Assembly: GCF_001590905.1 (NCBI RefSeq)
Contig: NZ_BCTT01000010.1
Location: 248,001 to 312,000, forward strand
From: Serratia grimesii NBRC 13537
Lineage (GTDB): Bacteria; Pseudomonadota; Gammaproteobacteria; Enterobacterales; Enterobacteriaceae
Reading direction: 5' to 3'
Length of the DNA stretch: 64,000 nt
Part shown: one piece after another, positions 29,019 through 38,568 of the stretch
Numbering within the stretch: the stretch's first letter is position 1
How the letters are laid out: each line of letters opens with the position of its first letter
Translations under genes and position numbers: made by a program
The notes under the pieces: model-generated
Databases searched by the model: none
Told to the model about the DNA's origin: nothing
What the model saw: the letters and a program-made list of their open reading frames with translations, nothing else

Positions 29019-29100
29019 TCTCCCCCCGGTTTTTTGTTCACTTTTCACCCATCAAGATCACAAATCAAACAATTCCTGCTAGGTAAAAAAAGCTGCAATG

Positions 29101-29110
29101 TTGTATACAA
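29101..29110. promoter_or_regulatory. Probable GntR/FadR-type operator before the TRAP operon
   Basis: The perfect palindrome TTGTATACAA lies 49 bp upstream of the TRAP binding-protein start. The TGTATACA core is typical of operators of FCD-domain (FadR subfamily) GntR regulators, and such a regulator is encoded in this operon (32151-32867). Binding is inferred. Confidence 0.65.
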
Positions 29111-29158
29111 GTTTGTGTAAATGTTTTCTATTTGTTTCAAAAATCTCTGGTGAAAATA

Positions 29159-30193
29159 ATGAAAAATAGAAAAATCAAACTGTTACTGATAGCTGGTGCA
29201 ATGGTTGGCGTCGTGGCACTGGCCGTTGCCGGGAAGGTAGAAAACGCCGACAAGACTTTTCTTTCGGTTGCGACGGCCTCCACTGGCGGTACCTATTATC
29301 CGATGGGCGTCGGGCTGGCTAACGTCTGGAGCAACCGGCTGAAACAAGACGGTATTCAGGTCAGCGGTCAGTCCTCCGCTGGATCGATTGAAAATATCGA
29401 CCTGCTGCAGAAAAACGAGGCTCAACTGGCGATCCTGCAAAGTCTGATCGCCGTAGAAGCCTATGAGGGTGTGCGTAATTTTGAAGGCCGCGCTTACGGA
29501 CATTTGCGTTCCATCTCCATGCTGTGGCCAAACGTCGAGCATTTTGTGATGCTGGAAAACAAGGTGAAGGACGGCACGCTTAACGATATCGCCGGGACCC
29601 GTTTCTCCGTGGGCCCACAAGCCAGTGGAACCGAGCAGTCGACGCTGATCATTCTGCAAGGCGTTAACCTGAGCAAAAAATCGCTGACGCCAGAATACCT
29701 GGGCTATGGCGATACCGTGTCAGCCATGCGCGACGGCCGACTCGACGGGGGGGCATTACCCGCTGGCGTACCAGCCGCAGCGGTGACCGACATGTATGCC
29801 AGCGGTGTACCTTCACGCATTCTCGACGTCACCGATGAACAACTGGCCAATATTAATGCTATCGCCAATTCCTGGTTCCGCTTTGATATCAAAGCCGATA
29901 CCTATCCGCGCCAGAGTAAAGCGGTAGCCACTATCGCCCAGCCTAATATTCTGGTGGCCCTGAACAGCCTCGACGAAAAGCTGGTGTATGACCTGACCAA
30001 AACGCTGTTTGAAAACCTGCCGGAAGTTCATCAGGTACACAGTGCCGCCAAGTACATTTCACTGGAAAACGCACTGAAAGGCGTCTCGGTTCCGCTGCAC
30101 ATTGGTGCCTATAAATATTATCTGGAAGCCGGGGTCACTGTGCCCGACTATCTGATCCCACCGGAAGCGGCAACACTGGCTGCCAATCGATAA
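29159..30193 (+). CDS. TAXI-family TRAP transporter substrate-binding protein
   Basis: A 344-residue periplasmic binding protein with an N-terminal hydrophobic signal or anchor (IKLLLIAGAMVGVVALAVAG) and the TAXI-family start of the mature part, TASTGGTYYPMGVGLANVW. Later NEAQLAILQSLIAVEAYEG and GPQASGTEQST follow the family pattern. It captures an organic acid and delivers it to the fused permease 9 bp downstream. First gene of the TRAP-gntR-lhgO operon, so 2-hydroxyglutarate or a related C5 acid is a plausible ligand (inference). The ATG at 29159 starts the signal; an upstream in-frame start is unlikely. Confidence 0.87.
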   Translation: MKNRKIKLLLIAGAMVGVVALAVAGKVENADKTFLSVATASTGGTYYPMGVGLANVWSNRLKQDGIQVSGQSSAGSIENIDLLQKNEAQLAILQSLIAVEAYEGVRNFEGRAYGHLRSISMLWPNVEHFVMLENKVKDGTLNDIAGTRFSVGPQASGTEQSTLIILQGVNLSKKSLTPEYLGYGDTVSAMRDGRLDGGALPAGVPAAAVTDMYASGVPSRILDVTDEQLANINAIANSWFRFDIKADTYPRQSKAVATIAQPNILVALNSLDEKLVYDLTKTLFENLPEVHQVHSAAKYISLENALKGVSVPLHIGAYKYYLEAGVTVPDYLIPPEAATLAANR

Positions 30194-30202
30194 GGAGGCC
30201 GT

Positions 30203-32158
30203 ATGAGCATGAATAATCTAACGCCGCAAGATGCCGTCGATCTGGATAAAGAAGCCGGTGCCGGTAGCCGACCGTTGAGCGGCATCTATTTGCAGTTGGC
30301 CACGGTGCTGGCCATCGCGATTTCGCTGTATGCTATCTATGCGAATGCGCTGTCGAATACCCAGGAGTTTTACCGCAATACGACCTTCCTCAGCGGCATT
30401 TTGATTCTGGGTTTCATTTTGTTCCCGGTCTCTCGCCGCTACGCCACCAGCAAGTTCAACCGTTGGGATTACCTGTTTATTATTCTGACGTTGGTCAGTT
30501 ACGGCTATTTCTATGCCAGCTATCTGGATTTGCACGTAGTACGCAAAAGCATCCCCAATACCACTGACTACGTGATGGCGGTGATCGGTATCGGTGTGTT
30601 GTTTGAGGCTGCGCGTCGTACCACCGGCTATTTCATCCCCGGTCTGGCAACCTTCGCCATTGTGTATGCGCTGTTCGGCCAATACTTTATGGGCATCTTT
30701 GGCCATGGCGGTTTTTCACTTGAACGTTTGCTGTATCGGCTGTTTATGACCAGCGAAGGGATATTCGGCATCACCTTGTCCACCGCTTCCACCGCGATCG
30801 TCGTGTTTATTCTGTTTGGCGCATTTCTCAGCGTCAGCGGTGCCACGGCGCTGTTTAACGATTTGGCACTGGCGATTGCTGGTCGTCGTCGCGGCGGCCC
30901 GGCGCAGGTCGCGGTGATCTCTTCCGCGCTGACAGGCTCTCTGAGCGGCAGTGCCGTCGCCAACGTCGCCACCACCGGCACGTTCACCATTCCATTGATG
31001 AAAAGCATCGGGCTATCGGCCCGCTTCGCTGGCGCAGTCGAAGCCACCGCCTCCACCGGCGGGATGATCATGCCACCGATTATGGGCGCGGCAGCCTTTA
31101 TCATGGCCGGCTTCCTCGGCATCTCGTACACCACTATTGTGATTGCTGCCATTATCCCTGCATTGCTGTACTACGCGGCGCTGATCATCGCCATCGATCT
31201 GGAGGCAAAAAAACAGGGTCTGAAAGGCATCAGCAAAGAAAACATTCCCAAAGTGAAGGCAGTATTGAAAGCACGCGGGTTGCTGTTACTGCCGCTGATC
31301 ATTGTTATCGGTACCCTGTTATGGGGTAAAACACCGATTTACGCAGGTTTTCTCGGCATTATTTCAATCATCGTCGCCAGTTGGATTACGCCTGATACAT
31401 CAGTGCGTATGACCCCAAAGAAAATCGCCGCCGCCCTGAACGAAGCAGCACGTGGGTCGATTCAAGTAACGGTTGCCTGTGCCGCCATCGGGGTAATCAT
31501 CTGTGTGGTGACCATGACCGGTATTGGCTCGACGCTGGCCTTCAACATTGTCGCCATGACCAACAATACCCTGTGGATGATCCTGCTGGTGGTGATGCTG
31601 GTGTGTATCGTACTGAGCATGGGTCTGCCGTCCACGGCACTGTATATCGTGGTTGCGGTCACGGTCTCTCCGATACTGATCAAGGCCGGTGTGATGCCAC
31701 TGGCAGCACATTTCTTTGTATTCTGGTTTGGTGCCTTATCCAACATTACCCCACCGGTTGCACTGGCCAGCTACACCGCCGCCAGTATCGCCCGGGCCGA
31801 TCCGATGCAAACGTCCTGGGACGCAGTACGGTTGGCACTACCGGGCTTTATCATCCCGTTTATTCTGGTCTACAACCCGATGCTGCTGATGCAGGGTGAC
31901 GATCTCAACACGCTGTCGGTGATCCATATGGTCATCAGCGCACTGGTCGGGATTTATGCGCTGTCGATTGCCAGCGCCAATTTCTGGATGATGAAAACCC
32001 ACTGGCTGGAGCGTGTCCTCTTCACTCTGGCCGCTATTCTGCTCATCAAACCGGGTCTGCTGACCGATTTGGGCGGTGCTGCGTTGATTGTCACCGCAGC
32101 TTCCGCGCATCTGTTACGTTTCAGGCGAAGCAACGCGCAGGGGGCGCTGAATGGTTAA
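30203..32158 (+). CDS. TRAP transporter permease, fused DctQ-DctM type
   Basis: A 651-residue inner-membrane protein combining the small (4 TM) and large (12 TM) TRAP subunits, the usual form with TAXI binding proteins. The large part holds the conserved SSALTGSLSGSAVANVATTG, EATASTGGMIMPPIMGAAAF and MGLPSTALYIVVAVTVSP blocks. A Na+- or H+-driven importer using the binding protein at 29159. AGGAGG precedes the ATG and its 3' end overlaps the gntR gene by 8 bp. Confidence 0.92.
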   Translation: MSMNNLTPQDAVDLDKEAGAGSRPLSGIYLQLATVLAIAISLYAIYANALSNTQEFYRNTTFLSGILILGFILFPVSRRYATSKFNRWDYLFIILTLVSYGYFYASYLDLHVVRKSIPNTTDYVMAVIGIGVLFEAARRTTGYFIPGLATFAIVYALFGQYFMGIFGHGGFSLERLLYRLFMTSEGIFGITLSTASTAIVVFILFGAFLSVSGATALFNDLALAIAGRRRGGPAQVAVISSALTGSLSGSAVANVATTGTFTIPLMKSIGLSARFAGAVEATASTGGMIMPPIMGAAAFIMAGFLGISYTTIVIAAIIPALLYYAALIIAIDLEAKKQGLKGISKENIPKVKAVLKARGLLLLPLIIVIGTLLWGKTPIYAGFLGIISIIVASWITPDTSVRMTPKKIAAALNEAARGSIQVTVACAAIGVIICVVTMTGIGSTLAFNIVAMTNNTLWMILLVVMLVCIVLSMGLPSTALYIVVAVTVSPILIKAGVMPLAAHFFVFWFGALSNITPPVALASYTAASIARADPMQTSWDAVRLALPGFIIPFILVYNPMLLMQGDDLNTLSVIHMVISALVGIYALSIASANFWMMKTHWLERVLFTLAAILLIKPGLLTDLGGAALIVTAASAHLLRFRRSNAQGALNG

Positions 32159-32867
32159 TAAAGTCACGCGTCAGAAAGCGTCTCATCAGGTGCTGGCACA
32201 GTTAAAAGACGGCATCAACGACGGCACCTTCCCGGTTGGGGAAAAACTGCCGTCAGAAAACACGCTGGCGGAAGCATTCGGCGTCAGCCGGGTACCCGTA
32301 CGCGAGGCACTCGGCATACTGGAGGTCAGCGGCATTATCTCCTCACGCCAGGGCGGTGGTCATCGGGTTGAACAACACTCGTTACTAAGCAAGTACCAAC
32401 CGTTGGTGATGGAAATTGCCGATCCCAATGAGGTTGAAGCACTGTTGGAAATGCGTGAAGTGATTGAGCAACAGGCAGCCTGTATGGCTGCCGAACGCCA
32501 TACCGCGGAAGATCTTCTGGCCATTGAACGGGCACTCAATGACTTCAAACGCTGCACCCTCGACGACGGTCTCATTGGGCACCGGCAGGATTATTTGTTC
32601 CATCGTGCCATTATGCAGGCTTCGCACAACCCATTTTTCGTGCAGATTCTCGATAACATGCACGAACTGTATTTGGGTGTGTTGGTGTATTCACTCAGCA
32701 AGAATTTGGGCCGACAGGCCGAGCGTCAACGGGTGACCGACGAACATGAACGGGTGTTTTTGGCGATCAAGGCCCGTGACCCGGCAGCGGCCACAGCCGC
32801 CATGCAAAACCATCTCAGTAACGTACGCGGCAAATTACGCCGCCTGGACAATGAGGAGTTAGGGTAA
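32151..32867 (+). CDS. GntR-family (FadR/FCD subfamily) transcriptional regulator
   Basis: A 238-residue regulator. The winged HTH at about 10-70 (LPSENTLAEAFGVSRVPVREALGILEVSGII) is followed by an all-helical FCD ligand domain with metal-ligand-like residues (HRAIMQASHN, HERVFLAIKARD). It starts inside the 3' end of the permease gene and ends 2 bp before lhgO. It likely represses the whole operon through the TTGTATACAA site at 29101 until the hydroxy acid is present. Confidence 0.9.
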   Translation: MVNKVTRQKASHQVLAQLKDGINDGTFPVGEKLPSENTLAEAFGVSRVPVREALGILEVSGIISSRQGGGHRVEQHSLLSKYQPLVMEIADPNEVEALLEMREVIEQQAACMAAERHTAEDLLAIERALNDFKRCTLDDGLIGHRQDYLFHRAIMQASHNPFFVQILDNMHELYLGVLVYSLSKNLGRQAERQRVTDEHERVFLAIKARDPAAATAAMQNHLSNVRGKLRRLDNEELG

Positions 32868-32869
32868 CC

Positions 32870-34060
32870 ATGTATGACGTGATCATTATCGGTGCTGGCC
32901 TGGTGGGTCTTGGTGTCGCCAATGCACTGCAAGAGGCTAACCCCACGCAACGCATCCTGATACTGGAAAAAGAGAGCGGCCCGGCAGCGCATCAAAGCGG
33001 CCATAACAGTAACGTGGTGCACTCGGGGATTTACTATGCTCCCGGCAGCCTGAAAGCGCGACTGGCAAAACAGGGGAACCAAAGCATGTTTGCCTTCTGC
33101 CGGGAACACGACCTCTATCACGACCAATGCGGTAAGGTGATCGTGGCGACCCAGTTGAAGGAACTGGATTTGCTGGAGAACATCTACCAACGTGGGCTGG
33201 AGAACGGTCTGGCAGTCAGCCGCCTGTCGCAGGCACAGCTCAAGGAACGTGAACCACACGTCAATGGGATCGAGGCGCTGCTGGTGCCAGACGCCGGTAT
33301 CGTCAATTACAGCGAGGTGGCGGCAAAACTGGCAGAAATTATTCAGCAACGTGGTGGTGTAATCCATTATGGACAACAGGTCGAGGACATCAGCGAAAAC
33401 AGCGACGGCGTAAGCATACGCACGCAGCACACGCAGTATCAGGCCAAATGGTTAGTGAACTGCGCCGGTTTGTTCAGTGATCGCATCGCCGCCCTGGCGG
33501 GCTACCAGACAGGCATGAAAATCGTACCCTTCCGCGGTGAATATTACGTGCTGAACAACGAAAAAAACTACCTGGTGAATCACCTGATCTATCCGGTGCC
33601 TAATCCCGACTTTCCGTTCCTCGGCGTACACTTTACCCGCATGTATAACGGTAAACGCGACGTGGGCCCAAATGCTGTACTGGCATTCAAACGCGAAGGT
33701 TACCGCAAATGTGATTTCAACCTGCGAGATCTGGGCGAAGTACTCAGCTATCGTGGTTTTTGGAAAATTGCCGGCAACTATTTGGGGGAAGGTTTGGCAG
33801 AAGTCCGCCGTTCCCTATCGCGACGGCGCTTTACCGAAAATGCACGGCAGTTGATTCCCGCACTGCAACCGGAAGACATTCAACCCGGCCCCGCAGGAGT
33901 TCGTGCCCAAGCACTGACCGCCGACGGGAAACTGGTGGATGACTTCCATTTTGTAAAGGGTCGCCGCTCACTGCATGTCTGCAATGCCCCCTCCCCAGCA
34001 GCAACTGCCTCACTGGAGATTGGGAGAGAGATCGTGCGGCAACACCTGTCTGCGCTGTGA
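32870..34060 (+). CDS. lhgO: L-2-hydroxyglutarate oxidase/dehydrogenase LhgO
   Basis: A 396-residue FAD enzyme of the DAO superfamily that oxidises L-2-hydroxyglutarate to 2-oxoglutarate at the membrane, passing electrons to quinone. The dinucleotide-binding loop VIIIGAGLVGLGVANAL opens the protein; QSGHNSNVVHSGIYYAPGSLKA, the FRGEYYVL block and a C-terminal CNAPSPAATASLEIG are family signatures. E. coli lhgO lies in the csiD operon; here it is joined to a TRAP transporter instead, pointing to use of external substrate. Confidence 0.92.
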   Translation: MYDVIIIGAGLVGLGVANALQEANPTQRILILEKESGPAAHQSGHNSNVVHSGIYYAPGSLKARLAKQGNQSMFAFCREHDLYHDQCGKVIVATQLKELDLLENIYQRGLENGLAVSRLSQAQLKEREPHVNGIEALLVPDAGIVNYSEVAAKLAEIIQQRGGVIHYGQQVEDISENSDGVSIRTQHTQYQAKWLVNCAGLFSDRIAALAGYQTGMKIVPFRGEYYVLNNEKNYLVNHLIYPVPNPDFPFLGVHFTRMYNGKRDVGPNAVLAFKREGYRKCDFNLRDLGEVLSYRGFWKIAGNYLGEGLAEVRRSLSRRRFTENARQLIPALQPEDIQPGPAGVRAQALTADGKLVDDFHFVKGRRSLHVCNAPSPAATASLEIGREIVRQHLSAL

Positions 34061-34062
34061 TG

Positions 34063-34827
34063 TTAACCGCGCTTTATGGATACGCCACCGTCGACCAGCA
34101 TGGCGGTACCCGTGACGAACGACGACGCGTCGGATGCCAGATAAAGCGCTGACCTGGCGATCTCTTCGGGGGTCGCCAACCGTTTCAACGCATGCAAGTT
34201 GACGACGTGCTTCAATGCCTCAGGTGTGCTGCTCATTTGTCTGCCCATTGCGGTATCCGTGCCGCCAGGCAGCAATGCGTTAACCCGGATCCCCTGACCG
34301 CCGAACTCAACCGCCAGCGCCTGCGTCAAACCAATCAGACCTGATTTGCTGGCGGCATAAGCCGCAGTACCGGGAAAAGCCGCAGTATAACCGACAAAAG
34401 TGGAGGTGAAGATCACCGACCCCGCGCCACGGACCAGCATGGCGGGAATTTGATATTTGGCCCCATAGTAAGAGCCGGACAAATTGGTCTCGAGTACCTC
34501 ACGCCATTCATCCGCATTCAACGTCAACGATGGTCGCATTGGGCCAAGCGTACCGGCATTGTTAAAAGCAATGTCTAAACCACCAAAATTGCCAACCGCC
34601 GCATCGACCAACGTTTTAGCAAAGGCTTCATCCTTTACATCCCCTGCCACCCACTCCGCCCGGCCGCCCTCGTGTCGAATCTCTGTCGCCAGTTGTTCAA
34701 GCTGTTGCTCGCGCCGAGCCCCCAATACCACCGAGGCGCCCATTCGGGCGAAAAGCAACGCTGCGGCTCTACCGATGCCTGAACTGGCGCCACTAATAAT
34801 CGCCACCTTACCGCCCAATGTGTTCAT
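34063..34827 (-). CDS. Short-chain dehydrogenase/reductase
   Basis: A 254-residue classical SDR: cofactor loop GASSGIGRAAA at about 14, NNAG near 90, and the catalytic YAASK (Tyr about 157, Lys about 161) with the upstream Ser. R38-type residues after the second strand (GARREQQ) suggest NADP(H) preference. The C-terminal ASSFVTGTAMLVDGG is typical of glucose-1-dehydrogenase/3-oxoacyl reductase-like members; the substrate cannot be read. Convergent with lhgO, with only 2 bp between stops. Confidence 0.88.
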   Translation of the reverse strand: MNTLGGKVAIISGASSGIGRAAALLFARMGASVVLGARREQQLEQLATEIRHEGGRAEWVAGDVKDEAFAKTLVDAAVGNFGGLDIAFNNAGTLGPMRPSLTLNADEWREVLETNLSGSYYGAKYQIPAMLVRGAGSVIFTSTFVGYTAAFPGTAAYAASKSGLIGLTQALAVEFGGQGIRVNALLPGGTDTAMGRQMSSTPEALKHVVNLHALKRLATPEEIARSALYLASDASSFVTGTAMLVDGGVSIKRG

Positions 34828-34912
34828 TTATCATCCTCATCAAATCAGGAAGCCACATTGTGGGGGAATAGGTCATGTGATGCTCGCTGTAAGCGGACAT
34901 CTAATTGGCGCA

Positions 34913-34946
34913 GCAAAAAGGGCGCTGCATGCAGCGCCCTTTTTGC
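34913..34946 (-). terminator. Terminator downstream of the ABC sugar operon
   Basis: A perfect 16-bp inverted repeat GCAAAAAGGGCGCTGC / GCAGCGCCCTTTTTGC, 17 bp beyond the stop of the binding-protein gene at 34963. It includes its own T-run in either direction and could also insulate the SDR gene. Confidence 0.9.
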
Positions 34947-34962
34947 GTTTGGGAAATCTTGG

Positions 34963-35880
34963 TTACTTCGCCGCGTACTTTTGCATATTGGCCGGGGTCA
35001 CCAGCTCAAACGGGATCCAATAGTAAGGATCCAGCTTTTCACCTTTAATCATACGTTGCGCTACATCAACCGAGGCCTTGCCTTGCCCGACAGCATCCTG
35101 AAAGACCGTTACCTGCATCTTGCCAGAAGATAGTGCCTTCAGACCATCGGGTGTCGCATCAATGCCGCCAATCAGCACTTTGCTGTCATGCTTACCGGCT
35201 TGCTGCAACGCCATGATCGCGCCAATCGCCATCTCATCGTTATTGGCGGCGATAATATCGATAGACTCACCGTTGGTGATCCAATTCAGCATCAGATCCA
35301 TCCCTTCGCTGCGCGAGTAATTGGCACTCTGCTTTTGCACGACCTTCATTTTTGGATACTTCGCCACCACCTGTTCCACATCCTTGGTACGTTGCAGTGC
35401 ACCGGCGTCGGTCAGGTTACCGATCATCACCGCTACGTTACCCTGATAGTTGGCCAGCCGTGCCAGTTCTTCCATCTGCAATGTGCCGGACTGCTTCTCG
35501 TCGGAACCAACAAACACCACGCCGGAAGGCAGTTTGCTGTCGCCCGGCGTGCGATTCACATACACCAGGGGTATACCGGCTTTCGTCACCATTTTGGTAA
35601 TCGCAGGCGTGCCCGCCGAGTTAACCGGATCGACAATAATGGCGTCTACCCCGGCGCTGATAAAGTTCTGTACCTGATCGGCCTGGCGACCAACGTCACC
35701 GCGTGCATCTTCAAATTGCACCTTGATACCGCGTACCTTGGCTTCTTTGTCGATCGAATGGCGAATGATGGTCAGAAAGTTTTGGTCAAAGTAGGCCATC
35801 GATACGCCAATAGTTTCCGCCAACACAGACGTGGAACAACTGAGCGCAGCGACCAACACGATTCTTTTTAAATATTTCAT
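34963..35880 (-). CDS. Sugar ABC transporter periplasmic binding protein (RbsB-like), copy 1
   Basis: A 305-residue periplasmic protein with signal peptide (LVAALSCSTSVLA) and the type 1 binding fold: ETIGVSMAYFDQNFLT, DAIIVDPVNSAGTPAITK, IIAANNDEMAIGAIMAL and a GGIDATPDGLKAL hinge. About half its positions match the second binding protein at 38569, including the unusual shared SMAYFD start. It is the last gene of the ATPase-permease operon. Ligand unknown, probably a pentose or related sugar. Confidence 0.9.
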   Translation of the reverse strand: MKYLKRIVLVAALSCSTSVLAETIGVSMAYFDQNFLTIIRHSIDKEAKVRGIKVQFEDARGDVGRQADQVQNFISAGVDAIIVDPVNSAGTPAITKMVTKAGIPLVYVNRTPGDSKLPSGVVFVGSDEKQSGTLQMEELARLANYQGNVAVMIGNLTDAGALQRTKDVEQVVAKYPKMKVVQKQSANYSRSEGMDLMLNWITNGESIDIIAANNDEMAIGAIMALQQAGKHDSKVLIGGIDATPDGLKALSSGKMQVTVFQDAVGQGKASVDVAQRMIKGEKLDPYYWIPFELVTPANMQKYAAK

Positions 35881-35941
35881 GATGATTCCCCAGGGTAAAA
35901 AAAACCGCCGGGCAAAATGCTCCGGCGGAAATTCACGGCAA

Positions 35942-36970
35942 TCAGTGTTTTTTACGGTTGCGCCGCATGTCGATAGAGACGGCAGCGACGATAATCACGC
36001 CTTTGATAATGTCCTGGATATAGGAGTCCACACCGACAAAGGTGAAACCACTTTTAATCAACCCGAGGATTACCGCACCGATCAGTGTGCCGGTAATACG
36101 TCCGACGCCCCCCATGAGACTACTGCCGCCAATCACCGCTGCGGCGATAGCGTCCAGTTCATAAGACATCCCCATGCTCGACTGGCCACTGCTGACGCGT
36201 GCCGCCAACACCACACCCGCCAAGCCCGCTAACCCCCCGGCAATGGTATAGACCATCACCAGGTATTTATTGACGTTAATACCGGACACTCTGGCAGATG
36301 TCATGTTGCCGCCAATAGCGTAGATGTATTTACCGTAGCGGGTATGTTTCAGAGCGATATGGAAGATCACCGCAATCACCAGGAAGATAATCACCGGCAT
36401 CGCACCCTGACCAATGGACGTAAACCCATCTGACAGGAAGCTGACCGGGTTACCCTGGGTGTAGTACTGTGCCAAACCGCGTGCCGACACCATCATGCCT
36501 AACGTCGCGATGAACGGCGGAATACCGGTGCGGGTAATCAGGAATCCGTTAATAAAGCCGCAAATAATGCCCACGCCGATCCCCGCACCAATCGGGATTG
36601 CCGCAGGCAGATCAAGCAGTGCCGGGTACATCGGTGAAATACTGTCGGACGTTTGCGCCAGACTGGCGGCTACCACGGCGGTCAAGGCAATCAACGAGCC
36701 AGAGGACAGATCGATACCGGTAGTGATAATGACCTGAGTAACCCCCACGGCAATGATGCCGATAATTGCCACCTGCAACACAATCAGCAGCAGGCGGTTA
36801 GGGTTCATCAGAAATGATTGGTCACGGATGTACCAACCGAGAATTTCAAACACCAACGCAATACCGATCATCACGATAAAGATGCCAGTGTCTTTCGGCA
36901 TTTTGCCACTCAGGCCAGAGAACAGTGGCGCTTTACCCGCAAGCGGCTTCTCAACTTTTACATTACTCAT
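35942..36970 (-). CDS. Sugar ABC transporter permease (RbsC-like)
   Basis: A 342-residue inner-membrane permease with about ten hydrophobic segments. The family's GIDLSSGSLIALTAVVAA and the cytosolic AVIGGSSLMGGVGRITGTLIGA coupling loop are present. It works with the ATPase encoded 17 bp upstream and the two binding proteins. Gene order SBP-ATPase-permease-SBP on the minus strand. Confidence 0.92.
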   Translation of the reverse strand: MSNVKVEKPLAGKAPLFSGLSGKMPKDTGIFIVMIGIALVFEILGWYIRDQSFLMNPNRLLLIVLQVAIIGIIAVGVTQVIITTGIDLSSGSLIALTAVVAASLAQTSDSISPMYPALLDLPAAIPIGAGIGVGIICGFINGFLITRTGIPPFIATLGMMVSARGLAQYYTQGNPVSFLSDGFTSIGQGAMPVIIFLVIAVIFHIALKHTRYGKYIYAIGGNMTSARVSGINVNKYLVMVYTIAGGLAGLAGVVLAARVSSGQSSMGMSYELDAIAAAVIGGSSLMGGVGRITGTLIGAVILGLIKSGFTFVGVDSYIQDIIKGVIIVAAVSIDMRRNRKKH

Positions 36971-36987
36971 GGTGGTTCACCTTTGCG

Positions 36988-38472
36988 TTATTCAGAGGCC
37001 AGCGCCAGGATTTTTTCCTGATCCGCGTCGTCTTTATCCAAAATGCCGGTAATACGGCCGCCGTGCATCACCATCACCCGATCGCTCATACCGAGGATCT
37101 CCGGTAATTCAGATGACACCAAAATAATGGCGACGCCACGGTTCGCCAGCTCGCTGATCAGACGATAGATTTCTGCCTTCGCGCCCACATCTATGCCGCG
37201 CGTAGGTTCATCGAGGATCAGTATTTTCGGTTGAGCCAACAGCCAACGGGCAATTAACACTTTCTGCTGATTGCCGCCGCTCAGGTTATTGATGATTTGG
37301 TCCATGGTCGGGGTTTTGATATTGAGCTTTTTGATCTGCTCCATGCAGTCTTTGGCCATCTGCACATGGCTGACAAACCCATTTTTGCCAATATATTCCG
37401 ACAGATTGACGATGCTCATGTTCTCGACCACCGACAGCACCAGGAATAACCCTGACTTCTTGCGATCTTCGGTGAGAAACGCTAACCCAAGCTCGATGGC
37501 CCGTGAAGGGGAATCCACCTTGGTAGCCTTGCCCTCAATGAAAATGCTGCCGCCGTCCGCCGGATGCATGCCAAACAGGCTTTCCATTACTTCGCTGCGA
37601 CCAGCGCCTACCAACCCGGCAACACCGAGGATTTCGCCGCGCTTAACGCTGAACGAGACATCATGAAACCAGTCGGCACGACGTAGCCCTTCGACCCGAA
37701 GCACTTCCTCACCGATATTGTTGTTGAATTTGGGGAACATCTGGGTCAGTTCGCGCCCAACCATCATGGTGATTAGCGACTGTTTAGTCAGGTTTTCGGT
37801 TTTATCGCAGGCGATAAACGTACCATCGCGGAAGATACTCACCTCATCGGTGATAGCAAAAATCTCGTCCATCTTGTGGCTGATATAAATAATGCCTTTG
37901 CCCTGCTCACGCAGTTCACGAATGATGGCAAACAGATGTACTACCTCGCCTTCGGTCAGTGCCGACGTAGGTTCGTCCATGATCAGCACATCCGCGTTGT
38001 AGGAAACTGCCTTGGCAATCTCGACCATTTGCTGGTTAGCAATGCTCAATTCACCCACCAGCATTTCCGGCTTGAGTTTGATGTTCAGTCGGGCCAGTAA
38101 TTCACGGGTTTTCTTGTTCAGTTGATCATGATTCACAAAACCAAGCTTTGCCGGTTCGCGCCCCAGCCAGATGTTTTCCGCCACTGTCATATAAGGTACC
38201 AGGTTGAGTTCCTGGTGAATCATGGAAATACCCGAATACAGTGCCTGCAACGTATCGCTGAATGTCACAGGTTGGCCTTTTATTTTGATGGTGCCTTCAT
38301 CAGGGTGATAAATGCCGATTAAACATTTCATCAGCGTGGATTTACCCGCGCCGTTTTCTCCCATTAATGCGTGTACGCTGCCTGGTTTGATTTTAATAGA
38401 GACTTTATCCAGCGCCTTCACGCCGGGAAACTGCTTACTGATGCCTTCAGCCTCAAGAACATAAGGATACAT
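36988..38472 (-). CDS. Sugar ABC transporter ATP-binding protein (RbsA/MglA-like)
   Basis: A 494-residue tandem ATPase. The first half holds the Walker A GENGAGKST (about 38-46) and a degenerate signature (LSIANQQMVEIAKA) with Walker B VLIMDEPTSAL. The second half has a changed P-loop (GLVGAGRSE), a full signature LSGGNQQKVLIARWL and ILILDEPTRGID. This asymmetry is normal for the carbohydrate CUT2 family. Energises import through the RbsC-like permease. Confidence 0.94.
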   Translation of the reverse strand: MYPYVLEAEGISKQFPGVKALDKVSIKIKPGSVHALMGENGAGKSTLMKCLIGIYHPDEGTIKIKGQPVTFSDTLQALYSGISMIHQELNLVPYMTVAENIWLGREPAKLGFVNHDQLNKKTRELLARLNIKLKPEMLVGELSIANQQMVEIAKAVSYNADVLIMDEPTSALTEGEVVHLFAIIRELREQGKGIIYISHKMDEIFAITDEVSIFRDGTFIACDKTENLTKQSLITMMVGRELTQMFPKFNNNIGEEVLRVEGLRRADWFHDVSFSVKRGEILGVAGLVGAGRSEVMESLFGMHPADGGSIFIEGKATKVDSPSRAIELGLAFLTEDRKKSGLFLVLSVVENMSIVNLSEYIGKNGFVSHVQMAKDCMEQIKKLNIKTPTMDQIINNLSGGNQQKVLIARWLLAQPKILILDEPTRGIDVGAKAEIYRLISELANRGVAIILVSSELPEILGMSDRVMVMHGGRITGILDKDDADQEKILALASE

Positions 38473-38568
38473 ACAAATAACCTCCGCCGTTCGTCAATGC
38501 ATCCCTGCCGTATTTACCGCCATCTTCCGGGTAAATGCGGCAGGGATATAACCGCGCTGCCTTAACGC

